The notes beneath the pieces were generated by a model that had not been told where the DNA came from, made no database searches, and saw only the letters and a list, made by a program, of their open reading frames with translations. The translations under genes were made by a program, and so were the position numbers. A DNA stretch of 64,000 nucleotides from Paraspadella gotoi (Eukaryota > Chaetognatha): positions 6,485,238-6,549,237 of the forward strand of contig CM119264.1 of NCBI GenBank assembly GCA_051294375.1, written 5' to 3'. Position 1 is the stretch's first letter. The number at the start of each line of letters is the position of its first letter. Positions 12,926 through 24,789 of this stretch are shown here, piece by piece.

Positions 12926-13095
12926 TGTGGCGAATTATAAATTCGCCTCCTGTATAGCTTGGCAATACTCAGCTCGTCCCATTAGACGGGAAAGCTAAGT
13001 ACTGATTAAAGTGTGATGCTATTGGCATAAACACGCCAGTGACATGAGGTGGTCACCTCAGGTCCAAAGCCCTGAGCGCCAGCTGTCGGGAGATG
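12926..13095. mobile_element. Hairpin-headed repeat, possible relative of the 42.9-kb element
   Basis: Begins with a perfect hairpin (ggcgaat-tata-attcgcc) preceded by 'ttaatcagcatgtgt', and later carries 'cgccagtgacatgagg' and 'caaagccctgag'. The element at 42940-43180 also opens with GTGGCG plus a hairpin (ggcggt...accgcc) and carries 'cgccagtgactggagg' and 'cccaaagcc' in the same order. No intact hammerhead core is left here. Confidence 0.4.
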
Positions 13096-13664
13096 TCTCT
13101 TTAAATTTCCTTTTTATTTCCGGCCCACCCTATCGATCCTCCGAACGCATTATTCATGGCGGCGATTATTACTTTCGCCTCCCGTTGAGATTCCGATTCG
13201 GGGAAACAAGGAATAGTGAGAAGGTAAGGTTGGGTGAGGTGAAGCAGCCAAAGTTAGGTGAAATGGGTGAGAAAATGAGGGAAAGTCTTTGTTTATATAT
13301 CAACTAAGTAAACGAAACCAGTGTTAAAACTTCGTTTATGTAACCTTTACATTGTACCATAAGCACCGCATATAACGTTCTTGACTTTAATGACTCGGAA
13401 ATTAAAATTAAGCGATTTATATGAGCCAGACGGAAACTTGTACCTCGAGCAAAAAGCTTCTTCGCCATGTGACCATCACGTGTTGCGCCTCCGAGATGAT
13501 ATAAAGAGTCACGTGACCTTGTGATGATCGGTGAGAGAAAAGAGGAGAAGAGGAAATCAAAACCCAGAGGCCAAAACGGGCGGAGCTTTCCTCGGCCATA
13601 GAATAAAGAATAAGAGATGCTTAATGGGGGTGAAGGCCGAAGCCTGCCCCAAAATTCTCCCTCC

Positions 13665-13775
13665 TCTCTCTCTCTCTCTCTCTCTCTCCTCTTCTCTCTC
13701 ATCTTCTCTCTCCCTCCTAAGACGTTCCATTCCCCGCCATTTTGTNNNNNNNNNNNNNNNNNNNNNNNNNNNNNN

Positions 13776-13806
<31 letters not shown>
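13665..13806. repeat. CT tract facing GA tract across a gap
   Basis: A CT-rich tract (13665-13715) and a GA tract (13776-13806) flank the short N gap 13746-13775, so the two sides could pair as an inverted repeat. Confidence 0.7.
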
Positions 13807-13808
<2 letters not shown>

Positions 13809-14673
13809 AGAAACAAATTCCTCGAAAAGAAAGGGCTTTCTGCGACTCTGAGGATATGAGATTGGGCCCGCAAGTGCTATTTTTTCAAGAGTTGCTTTAC
13901 AAAAGAAAGTAAATCTTGCAAATGTTTTTACAGTAGAAGTAACGGAAAAACTGCATTTAGATTGAGTTGTGATTAAGAAACTGCCAATAACAAATACTTA
14001 AATTGATATTAATTCGTAGCGGAAAAAACGAGTTTTAAAATCTACGTGGGTCGGCTTACCCAAAAACAAAAAAAAACAAAAACATACAAAAATAACAACA
14101 GCTACTACAATAACAACAACAACAAAAACAACAACAACAACGAGAAAACACAAAAACTCGTGGGAAAAATCTATGGAACGAAATGAAAGGGAAAAACTGG
14201 AAACGAAGAGACGACGACGGGAATTTGGTCTTTGACTCGGATCGTCGACCCGCGCGACTCGAGGTCGTATTGCGACTCAGCGACGCAAATGGAACCAATT
14301 TGTCCGAAGAAAAGAGAAAAAGCCGCCGTTGGAAAGGAGGGGCGGAGAGANNNNNNNNNNNNNNNNNNNNNNNNNNNNNNNNNNNNNNNNNNNNNNNNNN
14401 NNNNNNNNNNNNNNNNNNNNNNNNNNNNNNNNNNNNNNNNNNNNNNNNNNNNNNNNNNNNNNNNNNNNNNNNNNNNNNNNNNNNNNNNNNNNNNNNNNNN
14501 NNNNNNNNNNNNNNNNNNNNNNNNNNNNNNNNTGATTTATTGATTGTATGAATATTCATTCATTCACGAATAAAAAATAAATGATTCAGTCATTGACTGA
14601 TTGATTGAGCGATTGATTGATTGATTGACCGATAGATTGATTACTAGTCATTTCGACTTTTTTAAACGCTTAC

Positions 14674-14790
14674 CTCATAGAACGCTTGGACCGCCGTGGA
14701 CGAGACGACGATGACGAAGACGACGAAGACGACGGCGAAAGAGCGGGAAGCGCCGCGACTCCTGACGGCGCTTCTATCCATCGACGCCAT
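14674..14790 (-). CDS. First exon with signal peptide (Ig-like gene)
   Basis: The ATG at 14790 starts 39 codons. After a basic n-region (MDRSAVRSRGASRS) there is a hydrophobic core, FAVVFVVFVIVVSSTAVQA, with a plausible cleavage after Ala-Val-Gln-Ala. The exon ends in phase 0 at TATGAG before gtaagc. It joins in frame to the Ig exon at 8614-8726. Part of the Val run comes from GTC repeats, which is the main reason for caution. A second in-frame ATG lies three codons downstream. Confidence 0.62.
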
Positions 14791-15299
14791 TTTTATTTCT
14801 AGAGCCACGCCTCTCCCCCTTTCTTTCTATCTTTCTTTTTTTATTATTCCTTTTTTTTTTTATTTTATGAGACGCGAATTATTTTTTTCCCCCAGCGAAT
14901 TTTCACGAGGATGATTTTTCATCACTCATATTTTTTTCCTTTTTTTTTAAATAATCATTTATTTTTTTTTNNNNNNNNNNNNNNNNNNNNNNNNNNNNNN
15001 NNNNNNNNNNNNNNNNNNNNNNNNNNNNNNNNNNNNNNNNNNNNNNNNNNNNNNNNNNNNNNNNNNNNNNNNNNNNNNNNNNNNNNNNNNNNNNNNNNNN
15101 NNNNNNNNNNNNNNNNNNNNNNNNNNNNNNNNNNNNNNNNNNNNNNNNNNNNNNNNNNNNNNNNNNNNNNNNNNNNNNNNNNNNNNNNNNNNNNNNNNNN
15201 NNNNNNNNNNNNTTTTTTTTTATTATTTATTTTCCTTTAGGTTTTTCCCATTTTTCACGCACTCGGTTTTTATATTGTATATCGGATATCTTTTCCCAG

Positions 15300-15442
15300 A
15301 GTCAGCGAGCCTCGTGACGATCAGTTCTTTGCTCACCGAAGCACAACGCGATCGGCGACAGTCGGTGTCTTTGTTTACGGCCCCGCCAAATACGAAAAGA
15401 GCGCCGGGTGACGCCGCCTTCAGGGAAGTCGAAATAGCCGGC
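15300..15442 (+). CDS. Candidate plus-strand exon, unknown protein
   Basis: Acceptor atcttttcccag and strong donor GCCGGC then gtgagt bound 47 codons. The frame includes SLVTISSLLTEAQRDRRQSV and ends AAFREVEIAG; Arg-Arg-Gln-Ser-Val could be a basophilic kinase site. No neighbouring exon could be joined to it. A second frame is open for most of its length but stops before the donor. Confidence 0.45.
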
Positions 15443-17775
15443 GTGAGTTAATGAATTAGCGAAAGGCGAGGTCCTTTAATTTATATCCTGGCAGAAAAGA
15501 GGTCGTTGGGAGAAAGGAGAGAAATGAGGTTACAATGGTTACAAAAGGTTACAAGTTAGGGGGAAAGGAATGTAGTAAAGTAGTAATGTCGTCTGGTACA
15601 AGAAGGCGAATCCACGACAAAATACAATCGTCAGAGATCATTGGAGTTAGAATCGTTATATAATAAACAGTTCGAGTCGTGACTGGCGAGACCGAAATGA
15701 CTGGCATGACTGGCGTGACTGGCGTGACCCGGCGTGACTGGCATTGGTTAGAACGACTGAAGCTCAGACGTTTTTGTTATTAAAACTGAAAATGAAGTAG
15801 GGAAACTACAACGGAAATGAGGGGAACGTCTAAAGACTGAAGGGACCGAGATGAAGTGAGTAAAACCACAAAGGAGATGTGGGCAATTGTGTCGCGCTTG
15901 GATGGCTTAATTGAGTTTGATCCGCTCTCTAGTGGTTTATGACTCGAATCCCGACCAATGAGAGAGAAGAGAGAGATGGAGCGAGAGAGGGAGAGAAAGG
16001 GGAGAGGGGGAAGAGAGGTTGAGAGAAAGAGAGACAGACAAACAGACAGACAGAAACGAGAGAGGCAGAGAGGGAATGGGAGAACCCAAGCCNNNNNNNN
16101 NNNNNNNNNNNNNNNNNNNNNNNNNNNNNNNNGATACTGAGAAGCGAACAAGATGCGAGGGATACAACGAGATAGAGACAGAGACGAGTGACGTCGGATT
16201 CCCCGGCGCCGGATTTTAAATCCCGCCGGAAACATGGGTTCGTCTGTCGGATATGAAGTGGGGGGCGCCGGCAAGGGGGTCGGGGTTTATGGCGCCGTCG
16301 GAACTTGAAACCGGAAAAGGGGCCAAATTTGATGCGAAGAGACGGGACGCGGGAAGGTGGAGAAAAGGGGGGGCGACGGCGAAAGCCTCGTTTAGAAGAG
16401 GATTAATGGCGGAGTTATTTTCGGCAATGGACACTACCTTTTGGTGAATGGGATTAAGGCTGCGCCGCGGCGNNNNNNNNNNNNNNNNNNNNNNNNNNNN
16501 NNNNNNNNNNNNNNNNNNNNNNNNNNNNNNNNNNNNNNNNNNNNNNNNNNNNNNNNNNNNNNNNNNNNNNNNNNNNNNNNNNNNNNNNNNNNNNNNNNNN
16601 NNNNNNNNNNNNNNNNNNNNNNNNNNNNNNNNNNNNNNNNNNNNNNNNNNNNNNNNNNNNNNNNNNNNNNNNNNNNNNNNNNNNNNNNNNNNNNNNNNNN
16701 NNNNNNNNNNNNNNNNNNNNNNNNNNNNNNNNNNAAATTGGTAAAGTAGAAAAACGTCATCAGTAGATTTGGAAAAGTTGGTGGAGTCGGCAAAGTGGGC
16801 GGAGTCGGCAAAGTCGGCAGAGTTGGCGGCCTTCTTTAGCGTCGTCTTTTCGTTTTTTAAATTCTTTGCAACCGGAAGCAAGGACGTTACTTCCATATGG
16901 AATCGTGAGCGAAGGAAACGCGCGGAGTGTACCCGGATGTATAAAGAAGTTTGCTGAGATGGAACCGGGACTCACCTTAATCACCCGGATGGAATTACGG
17001 GTAAGGGCATTCACCGGGAAAGTAATGGCGTTTGGTACGATGGAAGCGAAATGGAAAATGCGTTCAGTCACGTTCACAGAAATGACAAATCAGACGAAGG
17101 AAATTTGTTTCGTGTTCATATATACAGCGTTCATTTTAATCGTTTATACAACCAACGATTTTTGCCGTCTTCACCAGAGAGGGCGATTCACAAAATAGGC
17201 GGATCCACTCCAGAGGTCGGGATCACCGGGATCTCTGTTCACCGACAAACCAAACCCATTTCGTAAAACGAAATCGTTAAAAAAATTATTTTTATTCCTT
17301 TCGCTCGATGCGGAAGAAAATAAAAAAAGTTGCGCAGAGAAATAAAAACAAGGAAAAAAAAAAGATGTAAAACGGAGGAAATAAAAGGAAAGAAATAAAA
17401 AGTGTATTAGAAGGAGTTTAAGGGAGTGGAGTTTCCTTTCCTTTCTTTTTCTAACCCTGAGTCTGAGAACCCAGAGGCTTTTATCGCGAATGAAAAATAG
17501 AAGCGAAGAAAAATTTACGAGTGGAATTAAAAGTGAAAATGGCGATGTCCGATGTAAGAATGAGAGAAAGAAGGAAAAGAAGAAGGAAAGAGAGGAGAAA
17601 AGGAAGGAAGGAGGAAAGAAGAAATATAAGGAAAGCATCATAATGAAGAGGAAAAAAAGAAAAAGAAAGAAAAAGACAGATAATAAAATGAGTTTGATTA
17701 TATGAAGAGAGAGAGGAAATAAGGGAGTAATGTAAAGTAATGTAATGTATATTGATAATCGTATGTAAATGACTC

Positions 17776-17834
<59 letters not shown>

Positions 17835-18000
17835 TAAGATATAAGATTAGCAGTAAGAAAGAGAATAAATCGAAGTCTCTCTCGTGATTCGCCACCGGAT
17901 TCTTGGACGCCGGAAACGCGGTTCCGCGTTTTCTATTTCACGTGCGTCTACGCCACGTGACGACGCCGCGACGCCGCGTGAGAAACGGAGCGTCACTCAC
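15443..18000. other. Stretch without a supported gene
   Basis: Holds 'ctggc(a/g)tga' repeats at 15680-15745, two gaps, repeats of 'cggcaaagt' at 16790-16825, several 'acccggatg' motifs at 16930-17010, and AAAG/GA-rich tracts from 17300 to 17890. Confidence 0.55.
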
Positions 18001-18102
18001 GCGCGCGCGACTGTCGGACGCGGTCTGCGCCACCGACGCGCGCGAAAGAATTATTTCGCCAAAGTTGCGGAACGGGACGAAACGATTTTGGTCAACGGGG
18101 AC
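18001..18102 (-). CDS. Candidate minus-strand exon, unknown protein
   Basis: Thirty-four codons (starting VPVDQNRFVPFRNFGEIIL) lie between an acceptor behind a 20-base C run (aaacag) and a donor CGCGC then gtgagt. Both splice sites are good. The opposite strand is also open (YFAKVAERDETILVNGDLF), so strand is not certain. It lies upstream of the Ig gene's first exon and would be a different gene. Confidence 0.38.
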
Positions 18103-19357
18103 CTGTTTAGGGGGGGGGGGGGGGGGGGGGGAGGAGAGAAGAGAGAGAGAGGAGAGAGAGAGAGAGGAAGAGAGAGAGAGAGAGGAGAAGAGAGAGGAGA
18201 GAGAGACGGAGGTGAGTAGACGACGAAAAGGGTGTTATGGAATTGTTAAGAGAGAAGCAGTCGCTCAAAGTCGCCATTTTTAAAAATTGGATTCAAGACA
18301 AAAGTCAGAATTTCTTCATCGGTTTATCCCAATCTCCGTTTCTTCTCTCTTCAGTCTCGTTTTGTCTCAAGTCTCTGTTTTGTCTTTGTTTCGGTTATGT
18401 TTGTTGAGAAGATAATTATTTAAAGCTAAATATGCTAAGAAAACGAACCCATGTTGCTTCGCCCGACTGGGAAACTATAAACCACTATAAATCTACGAGT
18501 CGACCAGTCGGCCAACCAACCGCGTTGCCAGCCGACCTATCATCGAGCTCACCAGCCAGCCAGAGGGCCAACCAAGAAACCGACTAACCGGCCTAGGGAT
18601 CGGCCTTCCATCCCGCGCCGCCCGGCGATTCTATCCATCATCTTTATGTATCAAATTTTCCCGCGCATTTTCATATCCGCCGCCGTTTCTCGTTTCGTGG
18701 GGCAGAGCTTTTTCTTGAGCTCCTCGCTCCACTTCTGCTATTTCCATCGTCCTACTTTCATGGGTTTCTATTTTTAGATCTCTTTGTACCTCTTTTTTTT
18801 AGCTCCATTTAATGATTTTCTTTCTCCATTTAATGATTTTCTTTGTTCTCTCTTTACTCTTTTCTCTCTTAATCCTTCTATCTTATATATTCTCTCACGC
18901 TTCGAAGCTCCACCTTCTTTTCCTCCCCCTCCTCCGCCTCTTTATCTTCCTCTTTATCCCATAACTTTTTTCTTTCTCTCTTCTTTTCTTTCATTCTTTC
19001 TCCCTCCCTTTCTCTCCTTCCTTTCCTTTCCTCCCTTCCCATCCCATCCCAGTCCTTCTATTTCCTCAACGATCCTCTCGAATCGAGGCTTTTTTCTCTC
19101 ACTCCTAAAAACGAAGCATAAACCATAAAATATCGCCGCTTTTTTTTTTTTTTTGCTTTTCGTTCATAAACTTCACCGAAAATGAGAAAATATGGTTTTA
19201 CTTTTTATATGTTATTTAAAATCTATATTCGACCGCCTTCCCTACTTTTTCCTTACATCCCAGAGAAGAAGAAAAAAAACTGTATATCGGACGCCATTCA
19301 TCATTTAAAAATTCCCGCGCGTCGAAGCCGACGTCTGGACGGACGGACTCTCTCGCT

Positions 19358-19424
<67 letters not shown>

Positions 19425-20139
19425 AGACGGGCGATTGCGCGCGATGCAAATTGATGTGGGAGGGCTAAGGTTTGTTGTTGTTGTTTTTGTCTTCCTTTTT
19501 GTCGTTGTATTAGTTGTTTTTGTCTTTGTTTCTTTCGTTGTCGTTGTCATTGTTGTCTTTATTTTTACTGCCACTGCTTCCAACAGCTGGAAACCTTTTT
19601 CTCGTTTTCCGTCTCGAGGAAATTGAAAAACGTTAACAAATACTTATGACGCGCGAGATACAAGAGTTCACGACAACAACAACAACGACGACGACGACGC
19701 CGTCGTTATAGCACCGAGGATCGACGAGCTCGAAGATTTATGACTAAATCTCGATCCTTCTTCTCCCCCCTCCTCTTCCTCTTCCACCTCCCCCTCCTCC
19801 TCCTATTCCTCCTCCTCCTCCAAACTCTCTCATCTCCGGAATTCGAGCCGAAGATCACATTCCACACTTTCGCCCAAACAACTACAACAACAACAACAAC
19901 AATTGGGTTCACAATTTCCGCCGACGAATGAATCCTCGTTCCCAGCGATTTCGGTCCGCAGCCCATCATTCACGCAAACCGTCGACCGGGCTGGTTCAGA
20001 CCGACATAGGGGCGTCGGCCGGACTGGTTCAGACCGACATCGGCGCGTCGGGCATCGGATTGTGATCCATTTTCACAAAGCGACGCCTTCGCGACTCCGT
20101 GAGCGAATGAGTTTGGCTACTTGAGGTTTACGCGTTCAG

Positions 20140-20232
20140 CATTATGCTATTTATGCTATTTACTCAGGGGCAAGATAGCTTCGCTATTAAATGAATGGAT
20201 AATTTTTATATTGGTTGTACCAATTTCAAAAC
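20140..20232 (-). repeat. Dispersed repeat, copy 1
   Basis: The reverse complement carries 'gaaattggtacaaccaatat' followed by 'attatccattcatttaatag' and 'aagctatcttgcccctga'. The same order is found on the plus strand at 37070-37132. Probably a SINE or other short non-autonomous element. Confidence 0.75.
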
Positions 20233-20293
20233 TATTTTATAATATTCTGAAGGCACAGTTAAGTCATTTTCTTTCTTACTAATCTTATATTTT

Positions 20294-20297
<4 letters not shown>

Positions 20298-20370
<73 letters not shown>
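20298..20370. repeat. (CT)36 microsatellite
   Basis: Uninterrupted CT dinucleotides. Other CT tracts: 9441-9470, 19350-19423, 34065-34120, 34441-34561, 37866-37941, 42303-42398, 44011-44081 and 46752-46844. Confidence 0.95.
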
Positions 20371-20373
<3 letters not shown>

Positions 20374-22239
20374 GGACGTCGCCAACTTCCGACGCGTCTT
20401 CATTCAAACGCACGTCTTCACTCAAGCGCTCGCGGTTCCTAATCTTCTCCGCGCATGCGCAGAAAGAAAACACTTGGACGTAGCGAAAAACTTCGTTTAG
20501 ATACGAGACGCGATCAAATTAGATGATAATAATAGTGATAATGATAAAATACACATTACAAAAACAAGGGAAGTATGATAGAAAATCCGGAGGTTAACAC
20601 TCGTAAAAAAGATATCAAAAATGATGAAAACTTGTGCCTCTGCGTCACAAGAAAATAGCACGATTAATTCCTCGTTCGTTATGAATTGTAAATGCTATAT
20701 AAACCTCCACGCAATATATGTACATTTTTTCTCCATATGCTGGCAGCGTTAACCTCTGAGCAGAGAAAAGGCGGGAAAGACTCTCGTCTAAAAATAACTC
20801 AATCAATGGAGAAGCAGATGGCGACTTTTTTGGATTAACTTACGAATACAATCGATTTATTCTCGCCGCCTCAGCACAGTGGTTAAGGCAAACCGCCATC
20901 TCCCGGTCATCACAGTGAACCTAAGTGGTTCTTATCTTTGCCAATAGAGCGCAAAAAAATTGAGAGATTGAAAAACACATAAAATATCAAAAGGCAATTG
21001 ACCTTTTGTTATATTACCCGTAAAAAAAAGCAAAGACTAAAACATTATAACATTTTTGACTAAATATGTAAAAAAAATACGACGCACGTTTTAGCTGAAA
21101 AATACCTGTCCTATTTTCTCAATGTAACGAAACATGTAAATATTTTAAAAATGTAAAAAAAAATTACCACCAACCGTTATGTAAAAACGAGCTTTTTATT
21201 ATCTTCAGACATAAAATTGGTTTTTTTAATACCTATCACATTTTTCACGCAAATTCTTTCCTACAATATTGTAAAATGTAAAAATAAAGATATCGTCTCG
21301 ATCTTTATCGATAAAATTCCGCGTCCTGGTTTTGGTTTTTTGTAATCTTAGTAAAATGTAATTCAAACGGTTTCCTCGACAGGAATCCAAGAAACGTGTC
21401 AAAAAATATTTTTTGTTCAAATTACATCCTGACATGGCCCGCTCGACTTATAAATGAAATAAAAAGTTTCAAAAATGTTTGGTAATATATCAAACTGAGC
21501 CAAGATTGCGTCGGGTTGGATTGAGTCAACATCGTCCTCTTTGTCGTCGTCATCTCCGGATCTTCGTTTATAAAATATTGTTTACTTCGTGGTCGTCGTC
21601 GTCGTCGACGTCGTCTCCTTTCTCTTCGCCTTCACTTCGTCGCGAGAGTCGCTGTCATCCGGTTAGCTTCATCGTCGCCATCGTCGTCGTCGCCATCGTC
21701 GTCGTCCCCTGGCGCCGTCGTCCTTCTCATCGTCGTCGTTTCCCGTCGCGTTTTCGTCGGCGCCTTTAAAACAAAAGGTCGTTCGCCGTCGAAATCTTTT
21801 CCCTTCGATGATTTTTTTTTTTGAACGAATTTGAAGCAAAGATAAAACTCGCGCAATATTGGAAGAGCCATCTGTTTCTTTTGAAAACAAAAACTTAAAA
21901 CAAAAACAAAACAGAAAATAAACAAAAGATCAAACGATCGAAATGTCGATTCTCGATTCACTTTCTTCCGTTTTTCGATTCTTCAATCGCGACGACGACG
22001 ACGATGATGACGACGAGGCTTTCCGCTCACGGTTAATATCAAAGAAAGAATTATGTTTGTTGAAGTTTAGAAATTTATGTATGTAATGATAAGTTTCGTT
22101 AAGTGAGAGAGAGGGAGAGAGAGTGGGAAGGAGAGGGAGAGCACCAGATGGAATTCTAAATCCTCGCAATCCCGTTGTCAACCAGTGACTTCGATTCCAG
22201 GTGAGAATTTTCTGGAGCTCGAGTGCATGCGATTCCATG

Positions 22240-22535
22240 CGGGCACGGGTGCGAGTTGCGCGAGGGTGCACGTGGGTGCGAGTTGCGCGAGGGTGCACGA
22301 GGGTGCGAGTTGCGTGACGGTGCACGTGGGTGCGAGTTGCGCGAGGGTGCACAGTGGGTGCGGTTGCGCGAGGCGTGCACCGTGGTGCGAGTTGCGCGAG
22401 GGTGCACGTGGGTGCGAGTTGCGCGAGGGTGCACGTGGGTGCGAGTTGCGCAGAGGGTGCACGTAGGGTGGGTGCGAGTTGCGCGAGGGTGCACGAGGGT
22501 GCGAGTTGAGCGAGGGTGCACGTGGGTGCGGTTTG
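22240..22535. repeat. 27-bp minisatellite
   Basis: About eleven tandem copies of a GC-rich 27-base unit containing 'gcgagttgcgcgagggtgca'. The unit length is a multiple of three, so all frames stay open for most of the array. Copies carry one-base indels that break the frames. Confidence 0.92.
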
Positions 22536-23611
22536 CTCGAGAGTCAGAAATTTAGATTCTTGAAATAAATTCGATCCCAAAATATTTCAAAATGTATTTT
22601 TAAGAAGAGATTTGGAAAACTATTGAGTTGGGAATAATTACCACAAATAAAAAGTAACATCTCAAAGTACATCATGGAAGTTAAAAAGAAACCTGGGCTT
22701 GGGCTCGTTTCATTCCGAAAGTTTTGTTAGCTAGCAAAACTAATTATTATAATTAACAAAAAAGAAAAAAAATTAAATTATAATAAATATAATAAATTAT
22801 AATTAATATAATAAAGCAGTAATTTACTTTTACTAACATAGAGAGGAACTACTGCAGAAGTTTAGTTGCTTCGCACAGGAATTGTCTTTGAACTATTAAT
22901 ATTACTTTTAACCGATGCCGATATAAAATGCAAGAGTTTAACTCCGAGAAGAAAACGGATTATGTAAGTCGAATGTGAGGGTCACGTTGAAACCATTTGC
23001 TTCGCACGCTCCACTCTCAGACATACGGACAGTGAAAGGATTATTTTTTGCTAAGATAGAAGTAAATTAACCGACAGAGAGTCAGACTGACTTTATATTA
23101 AAAAGAAAGAAAAATTGACAGAAAGACAGAACCAGACAGACAGACCGTCAGACATGAAAAAAAAAGCTCGGATTTTTGAGACGAAAAATCCTGAATTTGA
23201 GATCAAAGGAATCAACGAATCGTTTTCTCTCACCCCGATGATTTTGAGAAAATGTTTCTATTATTAATTTTTAATCTTTTTTATTTTTTTAATTTAAAAA
23301 TTCTCTTTTGACGTAAATTCGAATCCCCGGTCGACGTTTTCAAGGATTTATTGTCTCTGATATCATAAATATCTTGTTTCATTATCTCAAAATCTGATCC
23401 AACGCAATATTTTTTTTTTCAAGTGGGTCCTCGAAAACTTTTTGAAAAAAAAAAAAAGAAACAACATTTGGATGAGAGGAGATATATATGTAAAACGAAA
23501 AAAAAAAATCCAAATAAACTTACAATTTTTTTTCGGCTTGAAACTCGACCACCTTCCTCCATTTCCACCTTTCACCACCTTCTCCACCCCCAACCCCTCT
23601 TCATCCCGCAG

Positions 23612-23788
23612 CCTCCGTTCTGGCAGCATGCGTCTTCGATCGTCTTCATCGTCGTCGTCGTCGCCGCGTCCCTTGACGTCGTCGTCGTCGACGGCGCCGG
23701 CGCCAACGATCAGAGGCGGCGCCACGATTCCATTCATTCTTCCCCCGACGAACGCGACCACGCCGCCGATGACTCGGCGCTCCTCCAG
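23612..23788 (+). CDS. Candidate upstream exon of the synaptotagmin gene
   Basis: Acceptor atcccgcag; ends AG before gtcaaag. In the frame that splices correctly to the next exon (two bases AG plus the first base A there gives Arg) it reads as a Ser/Pro/Thr-rich linker ending with PPMTRRSS. A different frame would give a hydrophobic Val run, tempting as the N-terminal membrane segment, but it does not fit the phase. The donor is weak. Confidence 0.4.
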
Positions 23789-23909
23789 GTCAAAGAGGGA
23801 AAAATGAATGAAGTGAAATGAATTAAGAATTACTCCTACCGCCACCTTTGTTGGATTTTGTGTCAAGTACAGCAATGTTTCTTAATTGTCAAGAGAGATT
23901 TAGGTTGAC

Positions 23910-23911
<2 letters not shown>

Positions 23912-23991
<80 letters not shown>
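23912..23991. repeat. (GA)n microsatellite in synaptotagmin gene
   Basis: GA tract between the candidate upstream exon and the exon at 24117. Confidence 0.95.
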
Positions 23992-24116
23992 TCGATCCTC
24001 CAATCTCCTTTAGCAGAAACGATCTCGTGATTTCTCCATATGTTATATACAATATTCTGCAGTAAGTTTTAAATACGCTTCTCAAAATTTCAACGTCTTT
24101 CTTCAATTTCTCTCAG

Positions 24117-24393
24117 ACGCCAATCCCTCTCCCCGGCCGACGCCCCCTGGCCGACAAAACGCTTCTCCCCTTCGACCGACTCTTTGACGACGCTTCTCCT
24201 CCAGCCGCCACTCGACGCCGCCGCCGCCGCAGCAGCAGCCTCCGCCGCCGAGCTGGATTCGTACAAGGAACCGGAAGAGGCGAGCGAAGTCGGAATCCGG
24301 CGACAGACGTCGAGATTCGGCGCCGGAGGAGGGAGACTCTCGGCGGCGTCGGGGAGAAACGCGTTGGGCGCCATCGATCCGGAGATTTATAAA
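24117..24393 (+). CDS. SYT12: Synaptotagmin (SYT12-like), linker exon
   Basis: Acceptor tttctctcag; ends with GAIDPEIYK before gtgagt. The Gly-x-(I/L)-x-Pro-Glu-(L/I)-Tyr-Lys motif is characteristic of the linker just before the first C2 domain in several synaptotagmins. The rest is Ser/Pro-rich and contains an Ala run coded by GCC/GCA repeats. One base at the start completes a codon from an upstream exon; the end is phase 0. Confidence 0.85.
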
Positions 24394-24789
24394 GTGAGTT
24401 TGGGGTGGTGGTGGGCGATTGAGTGGTGGGTGGGGGGAGTGGAGAAAAGTCAAAAAGAGGTGGTGATAGTTATGAGACGTGAGAATGGATAGAAGTATAG
24501 AATAGAGTGGAGGAAAAGTCGTTAAGGTTTGGAGAAACTTTCTGCCAGTGAGTCGACGCTAATGAGCAATAACAGTCGAGTGGTCGCTCGCTACTCGCGA
24601 GAGTACGGGAGATGAGAGAAAGAATGCAGTGATGAAAAAAAAGAATTTAGATAAGGACAGAAGAAAACTTAATCTATCCATCAATTGATTCTCTTAGTTT
24701 CTTAGTATTTAATAAGATTGGTTTGAAACAATACTCCCCTCATTTCTTCTCTATTGGTTAATCGATTCGCTCAAATACTTGTCCGTCAG

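Larger units (their letters stand above)
8727..14673. other. Long intron or intergenic stretch
   Basis: Lies between the two Ig-gene exons. It holds N gaps, (TCG)n at 9287-9309, CT tracts, TCATC-type pentanucleotides at 10795-10895, a purine-only AAAG/GGAAA tract at 11350-11830, a hairpin-headed element at 12926-13095 and short open frames on both strands (9021-9311, 13044-13307) that I could not bound with splice sites convincingly. Confidence 0.6.
175..16734. other. Assembly gaps (sixteen N runs)
   Basis: N runs lie at 175-258, 1403-1427, 3768-4308, 4658-4850, 5364-5957, 6772-7038, 7709-7878, 9471-9790, 10512-10756, 11072-11260, 12384-12550, 13746-13775, 14351-14532, 14971-15212, 16093-16132 and 16473-16734. 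Many are flanked by GA/CT or GAC microsatellites. Any exon here may be incomplete, and reading frames spanning the gaps are meaningless. Confidence 0.99.
18103..23611. other. Gene-poor stretch
   Basis: A 20-base G run at 18112-18131, GA/CT tracts (notably 20298-20370), two 30-bp copies of a 'ctggttcagaccgacat' unit at 19990-20055, a dispersed repeat copy at 20140-20232, a tRNA-like 'cacagtggttaaggc' motif near 20878 and a 27-bp minisatellite at 22240-22535. No exon with paired splice sites was found. Confidence 0.6.

Noticed and set aside
13044-13307. Plus-strand frame ending with a gtaagg donor (IIHGGDYYFRLPLRF)
   Set aside because: No acceptor with a pyrimidine tract in the right place, and the 5' part overlaps a repeat element.
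20870-20960. tRNA gene
   Set aside because: An A-box-like 'cagtggttaaggc' is present, but no cloverleaf or clear B box; at most a SINE fragment.
22156-22580. Minus-strand frames of His/Arg/Thr/Ala repeats
   Set aside because: They are translations of the 27-bp minisatellite, with frames broken by one-base indels.
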